From the NCBI RefSeq assembly GCF_000426345.1, contig NZ_AUFE01000003.1:124001-188000 (forward strand): a stretch of 64,000 bases of DNA, given 5' to 3'. Positions 34,318-44,834 of this stretch are shown here, piece by piece (position 1 is the first letter of the stretch; every line of letters begins with the position of its first letter). The DNA comes from Cupriavidus phytohabitans. Lineage in GTDB: Bacteria > Pseudomonadota > Gammaproteobacteria > Burkholderiales > Burkholderiaceae. The position numbers and the translations under genes were made by a program. Below the pieces are notes generated by a model. That model was not told the origin of the DNA. It searched no databases and worked only from the letters and a program-made list of their open reading frames with translations.

Positions 34318-34788
34318 ATGACCGCAGGAGAGATCCGGCGACCCGCAATCGGGCCAGTCAGGGAGTCAATAAGCCGATCCACTAGCCGATCCATTCACCA
34401 CGCCTGGGCTGCTCTGGGGGAAGCCGCAGGTGAAACGCCCGCAAACCGCGCCAGCCGTGACGGCGCCGCTGCCGACGTGGCGGCCCTGCTGGCTGACGAC
34501 AGTGCGCTCAGCGACAGCGCGCGTGCCGCGGTGGAAAACCTGCTGCGCCGCCACCGCCTGCTGGAGGGTGAACTGGCGCGCCAGCGCGCCATGCTGCAGG
34601 AATGGATCCTGAGCCAGCTCACCTACAAGTCGCTCTACTACCAGTACTCCGGACAGACCCCCGAGGCACCCCGCGTAGAGCTGATGCGTGAGAAGGAGGC
34701 GGTGCGGCGACGCATCCGCGAACAGCTCCAGTGCGGCAGCTATCTCGCCGCGCCCGAGGAGCCGGCCCGCAGTCTGTCCACCTCGTGA
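34318..34788 (+). CDS. Unknown protein upstream of the VpsR-like regulator
   Basis: 156 residues from ATG 34318. It is an Ala/Arg/Glu-rich, mostly helical protein with LLRRHRLLEGELARQRAMLQEWILSQLTYKSLYYQYSGQTPEAPRVELMREKEAVRRRIREQL, likely coiled coil. No family is recognised. The gene reads in the same direction as the sigma-54 activator that begins 126 bases after its stop. No membrane segment or signal peptide. Confidence 0.6.
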   Translation: MTAGEIRRPAIGPVRESISRSTSRSIHHAWAALGEAAGETPANRASRDGAAADVAALLADDSALSDSARAAVENLLRRHRLLEGELARQRAMLQEWILSQLTYKSLYYQYSGQTPEAPRVELMREKEAVRRRIREQLQCGSYLAAPEEPARSLSTS

Positions 34789-34913
34789 TACCGACGTTGC
34801 TCGCGGGCGCCAACCCGCAGCCAGTCCAGCCCCAGTCCGCGCCACGGCCACCGGCCCCCGCGCGGTCCACAGGTGCCGGAACCAAGAACAAGCCAAACGT
34901 CCGGGAGATCGTG

Positions 34914-36284
34914 ATGGACCGACTGTGCAAGGCGTCACGCACTGCGCAGATCGTGGTCGTGTCGCGTCATGAAGATTTTGGGTTTGACCCGTCCAGCTTC
35001 GGCCCGGGATGGGAACTGCGCCGCGTGCAGCAGATGCGCGACGTCGAACGCGTGGTACGCGCGAGCCCGCCGAGCGCGGGCGTGATCGACCTGCAGGACG
35101 AATACAGCGATGCCGAGCTCGGCCAGCTCGAACTCGCGCTACAGCATCTGCATGTCACCTGGGTGGCCATCACCTGCGACGCGATGCTCGCCGACGAGCG
35201 CGTGCGCCGGCTGATCCGCGACTACTGCGTGGACTACGTGCGCACGCCGTTCTCGGTGCAGGAGCTGATCTACACGCTCAAGCACGCGCATGGCATGGCG
35301 TCGCTGCATGGCGCGCGCCCGCAGGAGACGACGGCGTCGCGCGGCACCATGATCGGCGAGTGCGCGGCCATGCGAGCCATGTTCCGCTCGCTGGCCAAGG
35401 TGGCGCACAACGAGGCGCCGGTATTCATCTCCGGCGAATCCGGTACCGGCAAGGAACTGGCCGCACAGGCGATCCACGATGCCTCGAGCCGGCGCAAGGG
35501 GCCGTTCATCGCCATCAATTGCGGTGCCATTCCCTCGCACCTGGTGCAGTCGGAACTGTTCGGCTACGAGAAGGGCGCGTTCACCGGCGCCAACCAGCGC
35601 AAGATCGGCTGGATCGAGCAGGCGCAGGGCGGCACGCTGTTTCTCGACGAGATCGGCGACCTGCCGCTGGAAAGCCAGGTAGCGCTGCTGCGTTTCCTGC
35701 AGCAGGGCACCATTACGCGCCTGGGCGGGCACCAGTCGATCCCCCTGAACTTGCGCATCATCTCGGCCACGCACGTGGACCTGGTGGCGGCGCAGGGCGA
35801 CGGGCGCTTCCGCTCCGACCTGTTCCACCGGCTGTGCGTGCTGACACTGAGCATTCCGCCACTGCGCGAGCGCGGCGAGGACATCCTCCAGCTGGCCAAC
35901 GCCGTGCTGGCCGAGCACGGGCACGAGGCGCACCGGCGCATCCGCGGCTTCTCGGCATGCGCGACCCAGGCCATGATGCAGTACGCGTGGCCGGGCAACG
36001 TGCGCGAGCTGATCAACCGCGTGCGCCGCGCCATCGTCATGACCGACAACCGCAAGATCACGGCCGAGGACCTGCAGCTGCACGGCGGCGCCGAACTGCC
36101 GCGCAAGACCCTCGACGCGATCCGCGAGGAGGCCGAGCGCGAGGCGATCCGCAACGTGATGGCCAGCCATGGCTTCCACGTGGTGCCGGCCGCGCGCGAG
36201 CTCAACGTGTCGCGCGTAACCCTGTACCGGCTGATGCACAAGCACAATATCCGCGTGGAAAGCCAGCCCGCCGCGGGCGAGTAA
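34914..36284 (+). CDS. VpsR-like sigma-54-type transcriptional activator
   Basis: 456 residues from ATG 34914 (GGGAG upstream; GTG 34911 is adjacent). The N-terminal receiver-like domain (about 1-130) lacks a standard phosphorylation pocket, as in VpsR. The AAA+ domain has Walker A GESGTGKE near 174, ELFGYEKGAFTGA near 217-226 (the sigma-54 loop, intact) and GGTLFLDEIGDLP near 240. RSDLFHRL and LRERGEDI follow, and a Fis-type helix-turn-helix (VVPAARELNVSRVTLYRLMHKHNI) ends the protein. VpsR relatives activate exopolysaccharide or cellulose genes in response to c-di-GMP in Vibrio and Burkholderia. The polysaccharide cluster at 1-8 kb is a plausible target, by inference. Confidence 0.9.
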   Translation: MDRLCKASRTAQIVVVSRHEDFGFDPSSFGPGWELRRVQQMRDVERVVRASPPSAGVIDLQDEYSDAELGQLELALQHLHVTWVAITCDAMLADERVRRLIRDYCVDYVRTPFSVQELIYTLKHAHGMASLHGARPQETTASRGTMIGECAAMRAMFRSLAKVAHNEAPVFISGESGTGKELAAQAIHDASSRRKGPFIAINCGAIPSHLVQSELFGYEKGAFTGANQRKIGWIEQAQGGTLFLDEIGDLPLESQVALLRFLQQGTITRLGGHQSIPLNLRIISATHVDLVAAQGDGRFRSDLFHRLCVLTLSIPPLRERGEDILQLANAVLAEHGHEAHRRIRGFSACATQAMMQYAWPGNVRELINRVRRAIVMTDNRKITAEDLQLHGGAELPRKTLDAIREEAEREAIRNVMASHGFHVVPAARELNVSRVTLYRLMHKHNIRVESQPAAGE

Positions 36285-36433
36285 GCGGCAACGACGCTTC
36301 GCAAGCGACGGTCGCCGCCGCGCCGCTCTTGAGCGGAGCGCCACGCTGTCGGGCACCAGGCAGCGCGCCACAGGAAAGGGGAACCGCCGACGTCCGCTCG
36401 CCGGTTCCGCCTTTCCCCGTGCCCGCTGGCACG

Positions 36434-36841
36434 TCAGCGCACAAGCGCGCGGGGCTGGCCGGCCCCGCCTCCCCCAACGGCCCCATCCGCCGGGACGGCC
36501 GCGAGATTCATGCTGATCTTGCCGCGCGGCGTGCGCGGCGGGCCGTTGTCATCCCGTTGCAGCCACGGCGGCGCGTCGCGCCGATCCGGGTAGTCGCGCG
36601 CCTGCCGGCCGCCTTGCGGCGCCGCAGGTGCGGCCGTGCCCGGCGAGGTGTCCTGCTGCATACGCAGTTCGCCCCAGGCCCAGCCGAAGCCGCGTACATA
36701 CACATCATTGCTGACCGCCGCGTGGCTGTTGGCGCTGGCGTCGTCGGGACGATCGAACCAGGCATAGCTGGCTGCCATGGCAGGGGCCGGGAAGACCGCC
36801 AAGGCGGCCAGCATGCCTGCGACAGGAATTGCGGCTTTCAT
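36434..36841 (-). CDS. Small exported protein of unknown function
   Basis: 135 residues from ATG 36841, preceded by AGGAGGAG. A clear signal peptide is MKAAIPVAGMLAALAVFPAPAMA with cleavage after AMA. The mature part is SYAWFDRPDDASANSHAAVSNDVYVRGFGWAWGELRM, then a Pro/Arg/Gly-rich stretch. No family recognised; probably periplasmic. Convergent with the VpsR-like gene. Confidence 0.7.
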   Translation of the reverse strand: MKAAIPVAGMLAALAVFPAPAMAASYAWFDRPDDASANSHAAVSNDVYVRGFGWAWGELRMQQDTSPGTAAPAAPQGGRQARDYPDRRDAPPWLQRDDNGPPRTPRGKISMNLAAVPADGAVGGGGAGQPRALVR

Positions 36842-37637
36842 GGCGTCTCCTCCTTGTGGAAAAAAGTGCCCGCCGGGGGACGGAGCACAAATCCGCGCGG
36901 GCATGCCGGCTGGCTGCCCCTCTTGATTCCGCGCCGGCTCCGGTCAGGCGCGCCGCTTTCCGGCCGGGCGCCTGCAGGCCGCGCGCGTGCAGGCCGGACC
37001 GCTGGCCCCCCGCGCTCCGCCGGGGCATGGTGCGCTGGCCGTGTCTAGTTGTGCCGGCTCGACCCGCGCGCGCGGATAGGGCAGCAGTGGCGGCGAAAGC
37101 AGGTCCGTCACCGTAGGCGGCGGGCCCGCCAACCGGTATGAGCGCCGGCGCGCCGTCATGCGTGAAGGCGGTTGACGCATGGCTGGTCTCTCTCCGCAGT
37201 GGTAGCTCGATGATCCGGACGCGCGCGGCGTCCCCTGCGGATGCTGAGCGACAAGTGTGCCAATGGCCGCAAAGGCTTGTGCCATGCGGGTTTGCGGCCC
37301 GCCCGGGGGGCGCTGTACGCGGCCGCGGCGGCGGCGCCGGGCCATTCGGTTTCGCTACTGCAACGCGTGCGGCGAGCGCCACCGCTGGCCGCGCCTGCGC
37401 ATGTGCGCGCGTGGCCGCCTGACACGCACGCCGGGTGCGGGATAGCGCGCCCAGGCAGCGGCGCATTCCCCGCACTGCACCGGGTTGCATCTTTGAAACC
37501 GGAGTTACATCAGCCTTGCATTCGCGTAACACGGGGAACACCGACGAGCCAGCGCACTGCCCGCGCGGCGCCGGGGGCAGCGCACGGCGCAGCACGCAGA
37601 AACGGGTACGCAGCGGCGGCAGCGGCTGCCGCGATCG
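36842..37637. other. Intergenic region without a recognised gene
   Basis: About 800 bases. Frames are long because of the high GC content but carry no ribosome sites or family features. One iteron-type 16-mer is at 37595. Confidence 0.45.
37595..37610 (-). repeat. Distal origin-type iteron (exact, reversed)
   Basis: CGCAGAAACGGGTACG is the exact complement of the consensus iteron. A weaker relative (TTACCCGTTCCTGCG) is at 37995-38009. Confidence 0.85.
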
Positions 37638-37820
37638 TCAGCGAGCCTGTCCCGGCGGAGTGGGTGCCGGCGGCATGGTGGGAGTGTCAGCGGAGGATGA
37701 GGTCGTGGCAGTGCCCGAGATGGGTTTGGGGCCGGGCTGGCTGCGCTCGCAGCCGGCAACGCCCAGCATCCCGACCACAAGCATGGCGGCCACCGGTCGT
37801 GCGGAGAGGAAACGGGTCAC
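37638..37820 (-). CDS. Small lipoprotein
   Basis: 60 residues from GTG 37820, chosen for a perfect AAGGAGG 6 bases upstream. The signal peptide RFLSARPVAAMLVVGMLGVAGC ends in a lipobox (GVAGC), so it should be a lipoprotein. The mature part is only about 35 residues, Pro/Ser/Thr-rich and disordered. Function unknown. Confidence 0.7.
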   Translation of the reverse strand: MTRFLSARPVAAMLVVGMLGVAGCERSQPGPKPISGTATTSSSADTPTMPPAPTPPGQAR

Positions 37821-38044
37821 GGATGCCTCCTTGCGCCGGCGCGCTGGCACGGGATGCGCCGGCAGGTGTGCCTGGTCTTACTGTAGCAGGTCGCCTCAGG
37901 GGTGCCGCTTGGGCAAGCCGCGCGATGCGCAGTATGATGAACGCAAGCACCCTCGCTGCCGGAGCGTCCCGCGGCCGCTCGCCAGGCGTTCCGGTTACCC
38001 GTTCCTGCGTACCAGGGCTCCCGAACCGGGGCATACCAAAGGCC

Positions 38045-39073
38045 GTGACCGACAACACCGAACATCGCACCGAACATCGACCCGCATCGTCCCCCGGCAG
38101 CGGTGCCCCGCAGCCTCGACTCCATCGACCTCACTGGCTGCCGGACCGCCACACCGGCGCGCGCACGCTGCGCGTGGTCACCGCGGCGGTCGCCTCGTGG
38201 TTTGACCACCGCGCCGCCAGCAAGGGCGCTGCGCTGTCCTTCTACATGCTGTTCTCGCTGGCGCCGATCCTGGTGCTGGTGATCTCGATAGCCGGGCTGT
38301 TCTTCGGCGCCGAGGCGGCGCGCGGCGAGATCTTCACCCAGATCGAAGGGCTGGTCGGCGAACAGGGCGCCACGGCGATCCAGCAGATCCTGGCCGCCAC
38401 GCACCGCGCCGGCGGCAGCGGCATGGCCGCGCTGATCGCCATGGGCATCCTGTTTGTCGGCGCCACCAGCGCCTTTGCCGAACTCAAGAGCAGCCTCGAC
38501 GACATCTGGCATGTGCCGGTGCCCAAGACCGCCGGCTGGCAGACGCTGCTGCGCGCGCGGCTGCTGTCGTTCAGCCTGGTGCTGGTTCTGGCCTTCATGC
38601 TGCTGGTGTCGCTGATCGTCAACGCCGCGCTGGCGGTGGTCGAACGCATCTGGGGCCAGCTGTGGACGCAATCCTGGTTCGCCCCGGTGGCAGACGTGAT
38701 TTCGACGGCGTTTTCCTTTGCGGTCGTGACCGCGCTGTTCGCCGTGATCTTCAAGATGCTGCCCAACGCGCGCATCGCCTGGCGCGACGTGACCATGGGC
38801 GCCATCATCACCGCGCTGCTGTTCTCGGTGGGAAAGCGGCTGATCGGCCTCTATCTGGGAAATAGTGCGGTGGCCTCCTCATACGGCGCGGCGGGCTCGG
38901 TGGTGGCGCTGATGCTGTGGATCTACTATTCGGCGCAGATCTTCTTCTTCGGCGCCGAGCTGACGCGCCAGTACGCGCTGCAGTTCGGCAGCCTGCGCGG
39001 CGTGCCAGGCATGGGAGGGGAGGGGGATGGCAAGCGCGAACGCAAAACCCCGGCCTGGCCCGCGAACCGGTAA
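38045..39073 (+). CDS. YihY/UPF0761 family inner-membrane protein
   Basis: 342 residues from GTG 38045; upstream in-frame starts exist but that region looks non-coding. The family core is ASKGAALSFYMLFSLAPILVLVISIAGLFFG, FAELKSSLDDIWHVP, and SSYGAAGSVVALMLWIYYSAQIFFFGAELTRQYA, with six membrane segments. Early annotation as ribonuclease BN is not supported in the family; the function is unknown, possibly envelope or transport related. RF3 follows on the same strand. Confidence 0.9.
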   Translation: MTDNTEHRTEHRPASSPGSGAPQPRLHRPHWLPDRHTGARTLRVVTAAVASWFDHRAASKGAALSFYMLFSLAPILVLVISIAGLFFGAEAARGEIFTQIEGLVGEQGATAIQQILAATHRAGGSGMAALIAMGILFVGATSAFAELKSSLDDIWHVPVPKTAGWQTLLRARLLSFSLVLVLAFMLLVSLIVNAALAVVERIWGQLWTQSWFAPVADVISTAFSFAVVTALFAVIFKMLPNARIAWRDVTMGAIITALLFSVGKRLIGLYLGNSAVASSYGAAGSVVALMLWIYYSAQIFFFGAELTRQYALQFGSLRGVPGMGGEGDGKRERKTPAWPANR

Positions 39074-39198
39074 AATAGCGCCCCATTCCTTCCGTAAGTC
39101 CCGCATGGCCCGGCGCAGTGCCGCCTGCGGCGGCGCCGGTCGGGGTGCCGGCTCATGCCGCATCCTCTACTCCCTCTACCTATTCCCAGCCAGATTCC

Positions 39199-40812
<1,614 letters not shown>

Positions 40813-40827
40813 GCGCGTACCGAAGCT

Positions 40828-40862
40828 AAAAAAACGGCTCGCCTTGGCGAGCCGTTTTCTTG
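40828..40862. terminator. Bidirectional terminator between prfC and the TonB receptor
   Basis: ACGGCTCGCC (40834-40843) pairs with GGCGAGCCGT (40846-40855), with an A-run before and TTTCTT after. It separates the convergent genes ending at 40812 and 40876. Confidence 0.9.
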
Positions 40863-40875
40863 TCCGGAAGTCTGC

Positions 40876-43068
40876 TCAGTACGCCAGCGACGCCTGGATA
40901 TAGAACGTCCGCGGCATCCCCACGTACTTGCCCGCATTGTTATCGGTGGAGCGTGTGAAATAGCGCTTGTCGAACAAATTCTTCACGCCCACGGCCACCT
41001 TCAGGTTCTGCGCCGACTTGCCGAAATCGTAGCCCAGCCGCATGTTCAGCAGCGCGTAGCCCGGAATATCGCCCAGCGCGCCATTGGCGCTCTCCGCGGT
41101 CTGGTACGTGGTCGACGTGCTCGGGTCGCCCGGCGAATGCTGCTTGGACTGCGCGTAGCCGTCGATATTGAAGGCCCAGCGGTTGCGCGCATAGCGCATG
41201 CCCACGGTGGCCACATGGCGAGAATAGAACGGCAGGTCGCGCCCGGCGAAGTTGCCCTGGTTGTAGGTGGCTTCGGTGAAGGTGTAGGTCGCGTACGCCG
41301 ACAGGCCGGCCAGCGACTTGTCGAGCGCGCCGAAGTCATAGCGCAGCGACGATTCCACGCCACGGTGGGTGGTGGCGCCGAGGTTGGTCCACGCATCCGG
41401 CGCGCCGCCGGTGCCGCCGCGCAGCTGCAGCTCGTCGTCAAAGTCGATATTGAACAGCGTCAGCTCGCCGCCCCAGCCGTTGCTGTTGAAGTGCGTGCCG
41501 ATCTCGTACGTCTTCGCCTTCTCGGGCGTCAGGCCGTTGGTGGTCTGCGCGATCTGGAAGTACTGCAGCGGCCCGAACGAGACGCCGGCGTTGGCGAACA
41601 GCTTCCACTGGTCGCTGACGTGGTACATCACCGCCAGCGACGGCAACGGCTCGTCGGACGAGACATCGTTGCGCGCGCCGGTGAAGTTGTCGGTCACGTA
41701 CGAACGGATGAATTCGTAGCGCAGGCCCGGCGTGATGGTCCAGCTGCCGACGTTGATGGTGTCGTCGACATAGACCGCGTTGGCGGTGGTGCCGCCCGTG
41801 CGCGACTGGTACACCGGCGACGGCAGCGTGGTGGGATCGATGGTGCCCGGGGTGTAGAACACCGTGCGCGAGGCCTTCTCGTCGCTGGCTTCGCGCAGGA
41901 AGCGGTAGCCGACGCTGACCTCGTGGCTCATGTTCTCGCCGCGGAACAGCTGCGAATAGCGCGGCTCGATCGCAAACGTATGGTAGTTGCGCGGCGCCGA
42001 GGTCAGGCGGCGCAGGTTGGCATTTGCGCCCGTGCCTTGCTGCTCGATATTGCTGCCGCGGAAGCTGTCGGTGTAGTACGTCAGCACCTCGAACTTGCGG
42101 TTGTTGTCGTTGTGGCTGTACTTCAGGCTGAAGTCGTTGCGGCGGCCGTCGAAATTGTCGTAGGGCCGCACCGACTGGAAAGGATCGGCCGCGTACTGTG
42201 CTGGCGTGAGGCCGCCGGGCATGCCGGCCCGGCCCTCGTAGTAGTGGAAGGCCGCGCTCAGTTCGTCGGTCTTCGAGATCCGGTAGTTGCCCTTGAGCAT
42301 CAGGTCGTCGATATTGACGTGGTCGTTGCTCTCGCGATAGCCGTTGCCATGGATGCCCGAGTACAGCAGCGCGCCGCCCAGCCCGTTGTCGTTGGTGCCG
42401 CCGATGAACGCGGTCGGGTTGGTCTTGACGCTGCCGCCGTGGCTGTAGATGTCGGTCGAGACCGAGGCATCGGCCGCGAAGGTCTTCGGGATCGACCGCG
42501 TCGCGAAGTTGATGATGCCGCCCACGTTCTGCGGGCCGTAGCGCACCGAACCCGCGCCGCGCACCACGTCGATGCTTTCCAGGTTGCCCAGCGACAGCGG
42601 TGCCATCGACAGCTGCGGCTGGCCATAGGGCGCCACCGCCAGCGGCACGCCGTCCATCAGGATGGTCGAGCGCGGCGACAGGCGCGCGGTCAGGCCGCGC
42701 ACGCCCACGTTGAGCGACACATCGCTGCCGCCGGTGCCGTTGTTCTCCTGCACCTGCACACCCGGGACGCGGCGCAGCACCTCGCGGACGTTGTTGGCGC
42801 CGGCTTCCTGGAAGGTCTCGCGGTCGACGATGGTGCGGGCGCCGGGATGCTCCAGCACCTTGGCTTCATCGGCGTCTTCGAGCCAGTTGCCGACCACGGT
42901 GACGGCATTGAGGGTGGTTTCCGCGCTGGCGCCGCCGGCGGCGGTGGCCGTGGCGGCAGTCTGGGCGTGGACGGGGAGGGCGAACAGCAGGGCGGCGCCG
43001 ATGGCACCGCCGGTGAGACGGAAAGCGGGCTGCAAGATGAGGATCCTGGAAAGGGCAGCGCAGTCCAC
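40876..43068 (-). CDS. TonB-dependent iron receptor, FecA-like
   Basis: 730 residues. A signal peptide ends at LLFALPVHAQT. The plug domain has TLNAVTVVG (TonB box region), REVLRRVPGVQVQENNGTGGSDVSLNVGVRGL, and APYGQPQLSMAPLSLGNLESIDVVRGAGSVRYGPQNVGGIINF. A 22-strand barrel ends in FYIQASLAY with the terminal aromatic pattern. It resembles ferric-citrate receptors in the plug, but lacks an N-terminal signalling extension, and no fecI/fecR is adjacent. It is likely for a ferric-siderophore or ferric citrate. A Fur-box-like sequence (43103-43121) lies just upstream. Confidence 0.92.
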   Translation of the reverse strand: MDCAALSRILILQPAFRLTGGAIGAALLFALPVHAQTAATATAAGGASAETTLNAVTVVGNWLEDADEAKVLEHPGARTIVDRETFQEAGANNVREVLRRVPGVQVQENNGTGGSDVSLNVGVRGLTARLSPRSTILMDGVPLAVAPYGQPQLSMAPLSLGNLESIDVVRGAGSVRYGPQNVGGIINFATRSIPKTFAADASVSTDIYSHGGSVKTNPTAFIGGTNDNGLGGALLYSGIHGNGYRESNDHVNIDDLMLKGNYRISKTDELSAAFHYYEGRAGMPGGLTPAQYAADPFQSVRPYDNFDGRRNDFSLKYSHNDNNRKFEVLTYYTDSFRGSNIEQQGTGANANLRRLTSAPRNYHTFAIEPRYSQLFRGENMSHEVSVGYRFLREASDEKASRTVFYTPGTIDPTTLPSPVYQSRTGGTTANAVYVDDTINVGSWTITPGLRYEFIRSYVTDNFTGARNDVSSDEPLPSLAVMYHVSDQWKLFANAGVSFGPLQYFQIAQTTNGLTPEKAKTYEIGTHFNSNGWGGELTLFNIDFDDELQLRGGTGGAPDAWTNLGATTHRGVESSLRYDFGALDKSLAGLSAYATYTFTEATYNQGNFAGRDLPFYSRHVATVGMRYARNRWAFNIDGYAQSKQHSPGDPSTSTTYQTAESANGALGDIPGYALLNMRLGYDFGKSAQNLKVAVGVKNLFDKRYFTRSTDNNAGKYVGMPRTFYIQASLAY

Positions 43069-43102
43069 TGGCGGATGCGCCGAATGGGGCCGGATTATAA
43101 GT

Positions 43103-43121
43103 GCGAGTGATTCTCAGATGC
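43103..43121 (-). promoter_or_regulatory. Putative Fur box upstream of the TonB receptor gene
   Basis: On the coding (minus) strand the sequence reads GCATCTGAGAATCACTCGC, close to the TGAGAATCATTCTC core of beta- and gammaproteobacterial Fur boxes. It is 35 bases before the ATG. Confidence 0.5.
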
Positions 43122-43376
43122 GATTAGCCAGATCAAACCGGGGACGTTTGTGGCATCCATGCATCAATGTTGATACATTGGGAGCACAAAATATGGCAAA
43201 AAAGCCACATAAAATGACCAGCGAATCACGTCGCATGCATGTGTATGCACTAATTCAGCAGTCACCGTAAAATCCTGGCTTTGTGCCGTCGCCTTGCCGC
43301 GGCGATTGCCGCGCCGGTATCGCTGTGGCGCCTCCATGGCCGCCCCCTCGCTGTCTGACCCCGCCCTCCCGCATCC
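43122..43376. other. Divergent promoter region
   Basis: 250 bases between the receptor and the MFS gene, unusually AT-rich at 43190-43270. It probably holds both promoters. A 25-codon frame at about 43193 was considered and not called. Confidence 0.4.
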
Positions 43377-44624
43377 ATGTCTTCCCCTGCCACCGTCCCG
43401 GCCGCCGAGCCGGATAGCGTCTTCGGCGACGCCGTGTTCCGCCGCTACTGGTTCGCACGCCTGTGCACCACCATCGGCTACCAGATCTTTACCGTGGCGG
43501 TGGGCTGGCAGATGTATGACCTGACACGCGACCCGCTGATGCTGGGGATGGTCGGGCTGGTGCAGTTCCTGCCCTCGGTGGTGCTGATCCTGATGTCCGG
43601 CCACGTTGCCGACCGCTTCGACCGGCGCCGCATCGTGCGCACCTGCCAGTCGATCGAGGCGCTGCTGGCCGCCGGCATGGCTGTGGCCAGCCTCACCGGC
43701 TGGATCGACAGCCACCACATCTTTGTCTTCGTTGCGCTGATCGGCGCGACGCGCGCGTTCGAGAACCCCACGCTGCAGGCGCTGCTGCCCAGCGTGGTGA
43801 CGCCGCGCCAGCTGCCGCGCGCGGTGGCGCTGGCCAGCTCCGCCGGGCAGACCGCGATCATCATTGGCCCGGCCATCGGCGGCTTTGCCTACGTGGCGGG
43901 CCCCGGCGTGGTATATGCGCTGAGCGCGACGCTGTTCATCATCGCGGCGGTGCTGGTCAGCGGCATGACTCTGCGCCAGGCCGCTCAGCGGCTGACCGCG
44001 CCGGTCAGTGTCAGCACGGTGTTTGCCGGCTTTGCCTATATCCGCAGCCGGCCGGTACTGCTGGGAGCGATCTCGCTGGACCTGTTCGCGGTGCTGCTGG
44101 GCGGCGCGGTGGCGCTGCTGCCGATCTACGCACGCGACATCCTGCATACCGGGCCGTGGGGCCTGGGACTGCTGCGTTCGTCGCCGGCGGTCGGTGCGCT
44201 GGTCATGGCGCTATGGCTGGCGCGCCACCCGCTGAACCGACGCGCCGGGCGCATCATGTTCGGCGCGGTCGCGCTGTTCGGCGTCGCCACGGTGGTGTTC
44301 GGGGTATCGACGTGGCTGCCGCTGTCGATGGTGGCGCTGGTAGTGCTGGGGGCCTCGGACATGATCAGCGTGGTGGTGCGCTCGACGCTGGTCCAGCTCG
44401 ATACGCCCGACGACATGCGCGGGCGGGTCGGCGCGGTCAACTCAGTATTCATCGGCGCCTCCAACCAGCTGGGCGAGTTTGAATCCGGCGTGACCGCGGC
44501 GCTGTTCGGCCCGGTAGGCGCGGTGATCCTTGGTGGGGTCGGCACGGTGCTGGTGGTGGCAGTGTGGATGCGGCTGTTCCCGGCGCTGGCCTCGCGTGAC
44601 CGGCTGCACGAACACGTCGTCTGA
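43377..44624 (+). CDS. MFS transporter, EntS-like
   Basis: 415 residues, with 12 predicted membrane segments. The start YWFARLCTTIGYQIFTVAVGWQMYDLTRDPLMLGMVGLVQFLP and the loop GHVADRFDRRRIV match the EntS/MFS_3 group, which exports siderophores such as enterobactin. The adjacent divergent TonB receptor and Fur-box-like site make iron-related export plausible, but no siderophore synthesis genes are in the window, so a drug-export role is also possible. Confidence 0.85.
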   Translation: MSSPATVPAAEPDSVFGDAVFRRYWFARLCTTIGYQIFTVAVGWQMYDLTRDPLMLGMVGLVQFLPSVVLILMSGHVADRFDRRRIVRTCQSIEALLAAGMAVASLTGWIDSHHIFVFVALIGATRAFENPTLQALLPSVVTPRQLPRAVALASSAGQTAIIIGPAIGGFAYVAGPGVVYALSATLFIIAAVLVSGMTLRQAAQRLTAPVSVSTVFAGFAYIRSRPVLLGAISLDLFAVLLGGAVALLPIYARDILHTGPWGLGLLRSSPAVGALVMALWLARHPLNRRAGRIMFGAVALFGVATVVFGVSTWLPLSMVALVVLGASDMISVVVRSTLVQLDTPDDMRGRVGAVNSVFIGASNQLGEFESGVTAALFGPVGAVILGGVGTVLVVAVWMRLFPALASRDRLHEHVV

Positions 44625-44692
44625 AATTCGGCGGGCCGCCCGCCGTGAAATCAGCCGCCACAGCCGCTCCGATGTCGCGGCCGCCCGAAAAG

Positions 44693-44708
44693 CGTACCCA
44701 TTTCTGCG
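44693..44708 (+). repeat. Distal origin-type iteron (variant A)
   Basis: CGTACCCATTTCTGCG, identical to origin copies at 30509 and 30701. It lies between the MFS and AraC genes. Confidence 0.85.
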
Positions 44709-44834
44709 TAACCCCGGCCGCGCGGCTGGCGGTATAGTCGAGCGTTGCGCCGCGGACTTCCGGCCAACTTTCGTCGCTGAAAGTTGCCGCCACGCTCCGT
44801 CCCGAAACGCCTCACTGCCGATCCGCCCCGCCAC

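Noticed and set aside
36376-36420. Possible terminator after the VpsR-like gene
   Set aside because: The GGAACCG/CGGTTCC pairing has a long loop and no U-run, so it was not called.
37241-38044. Long N-terminal extension of the YihY frame
   Set aside because: It overlaps the convincing lipoprotein gene on the other strand and lacks membrane-protein character.
43193-43270. 25-codon frame (MAKKPHKMTSESRR...)
   Set aside because: Basic peptide in an AT-rich promoter region without a recognisable ribosome site; too little evidence.
44763-44783. Third parS-like site (TTTCGTCGCTGAAAG)
   Set aside because: Only one arm matches the parS palindrome, which is otherwise perfect at both par sites.
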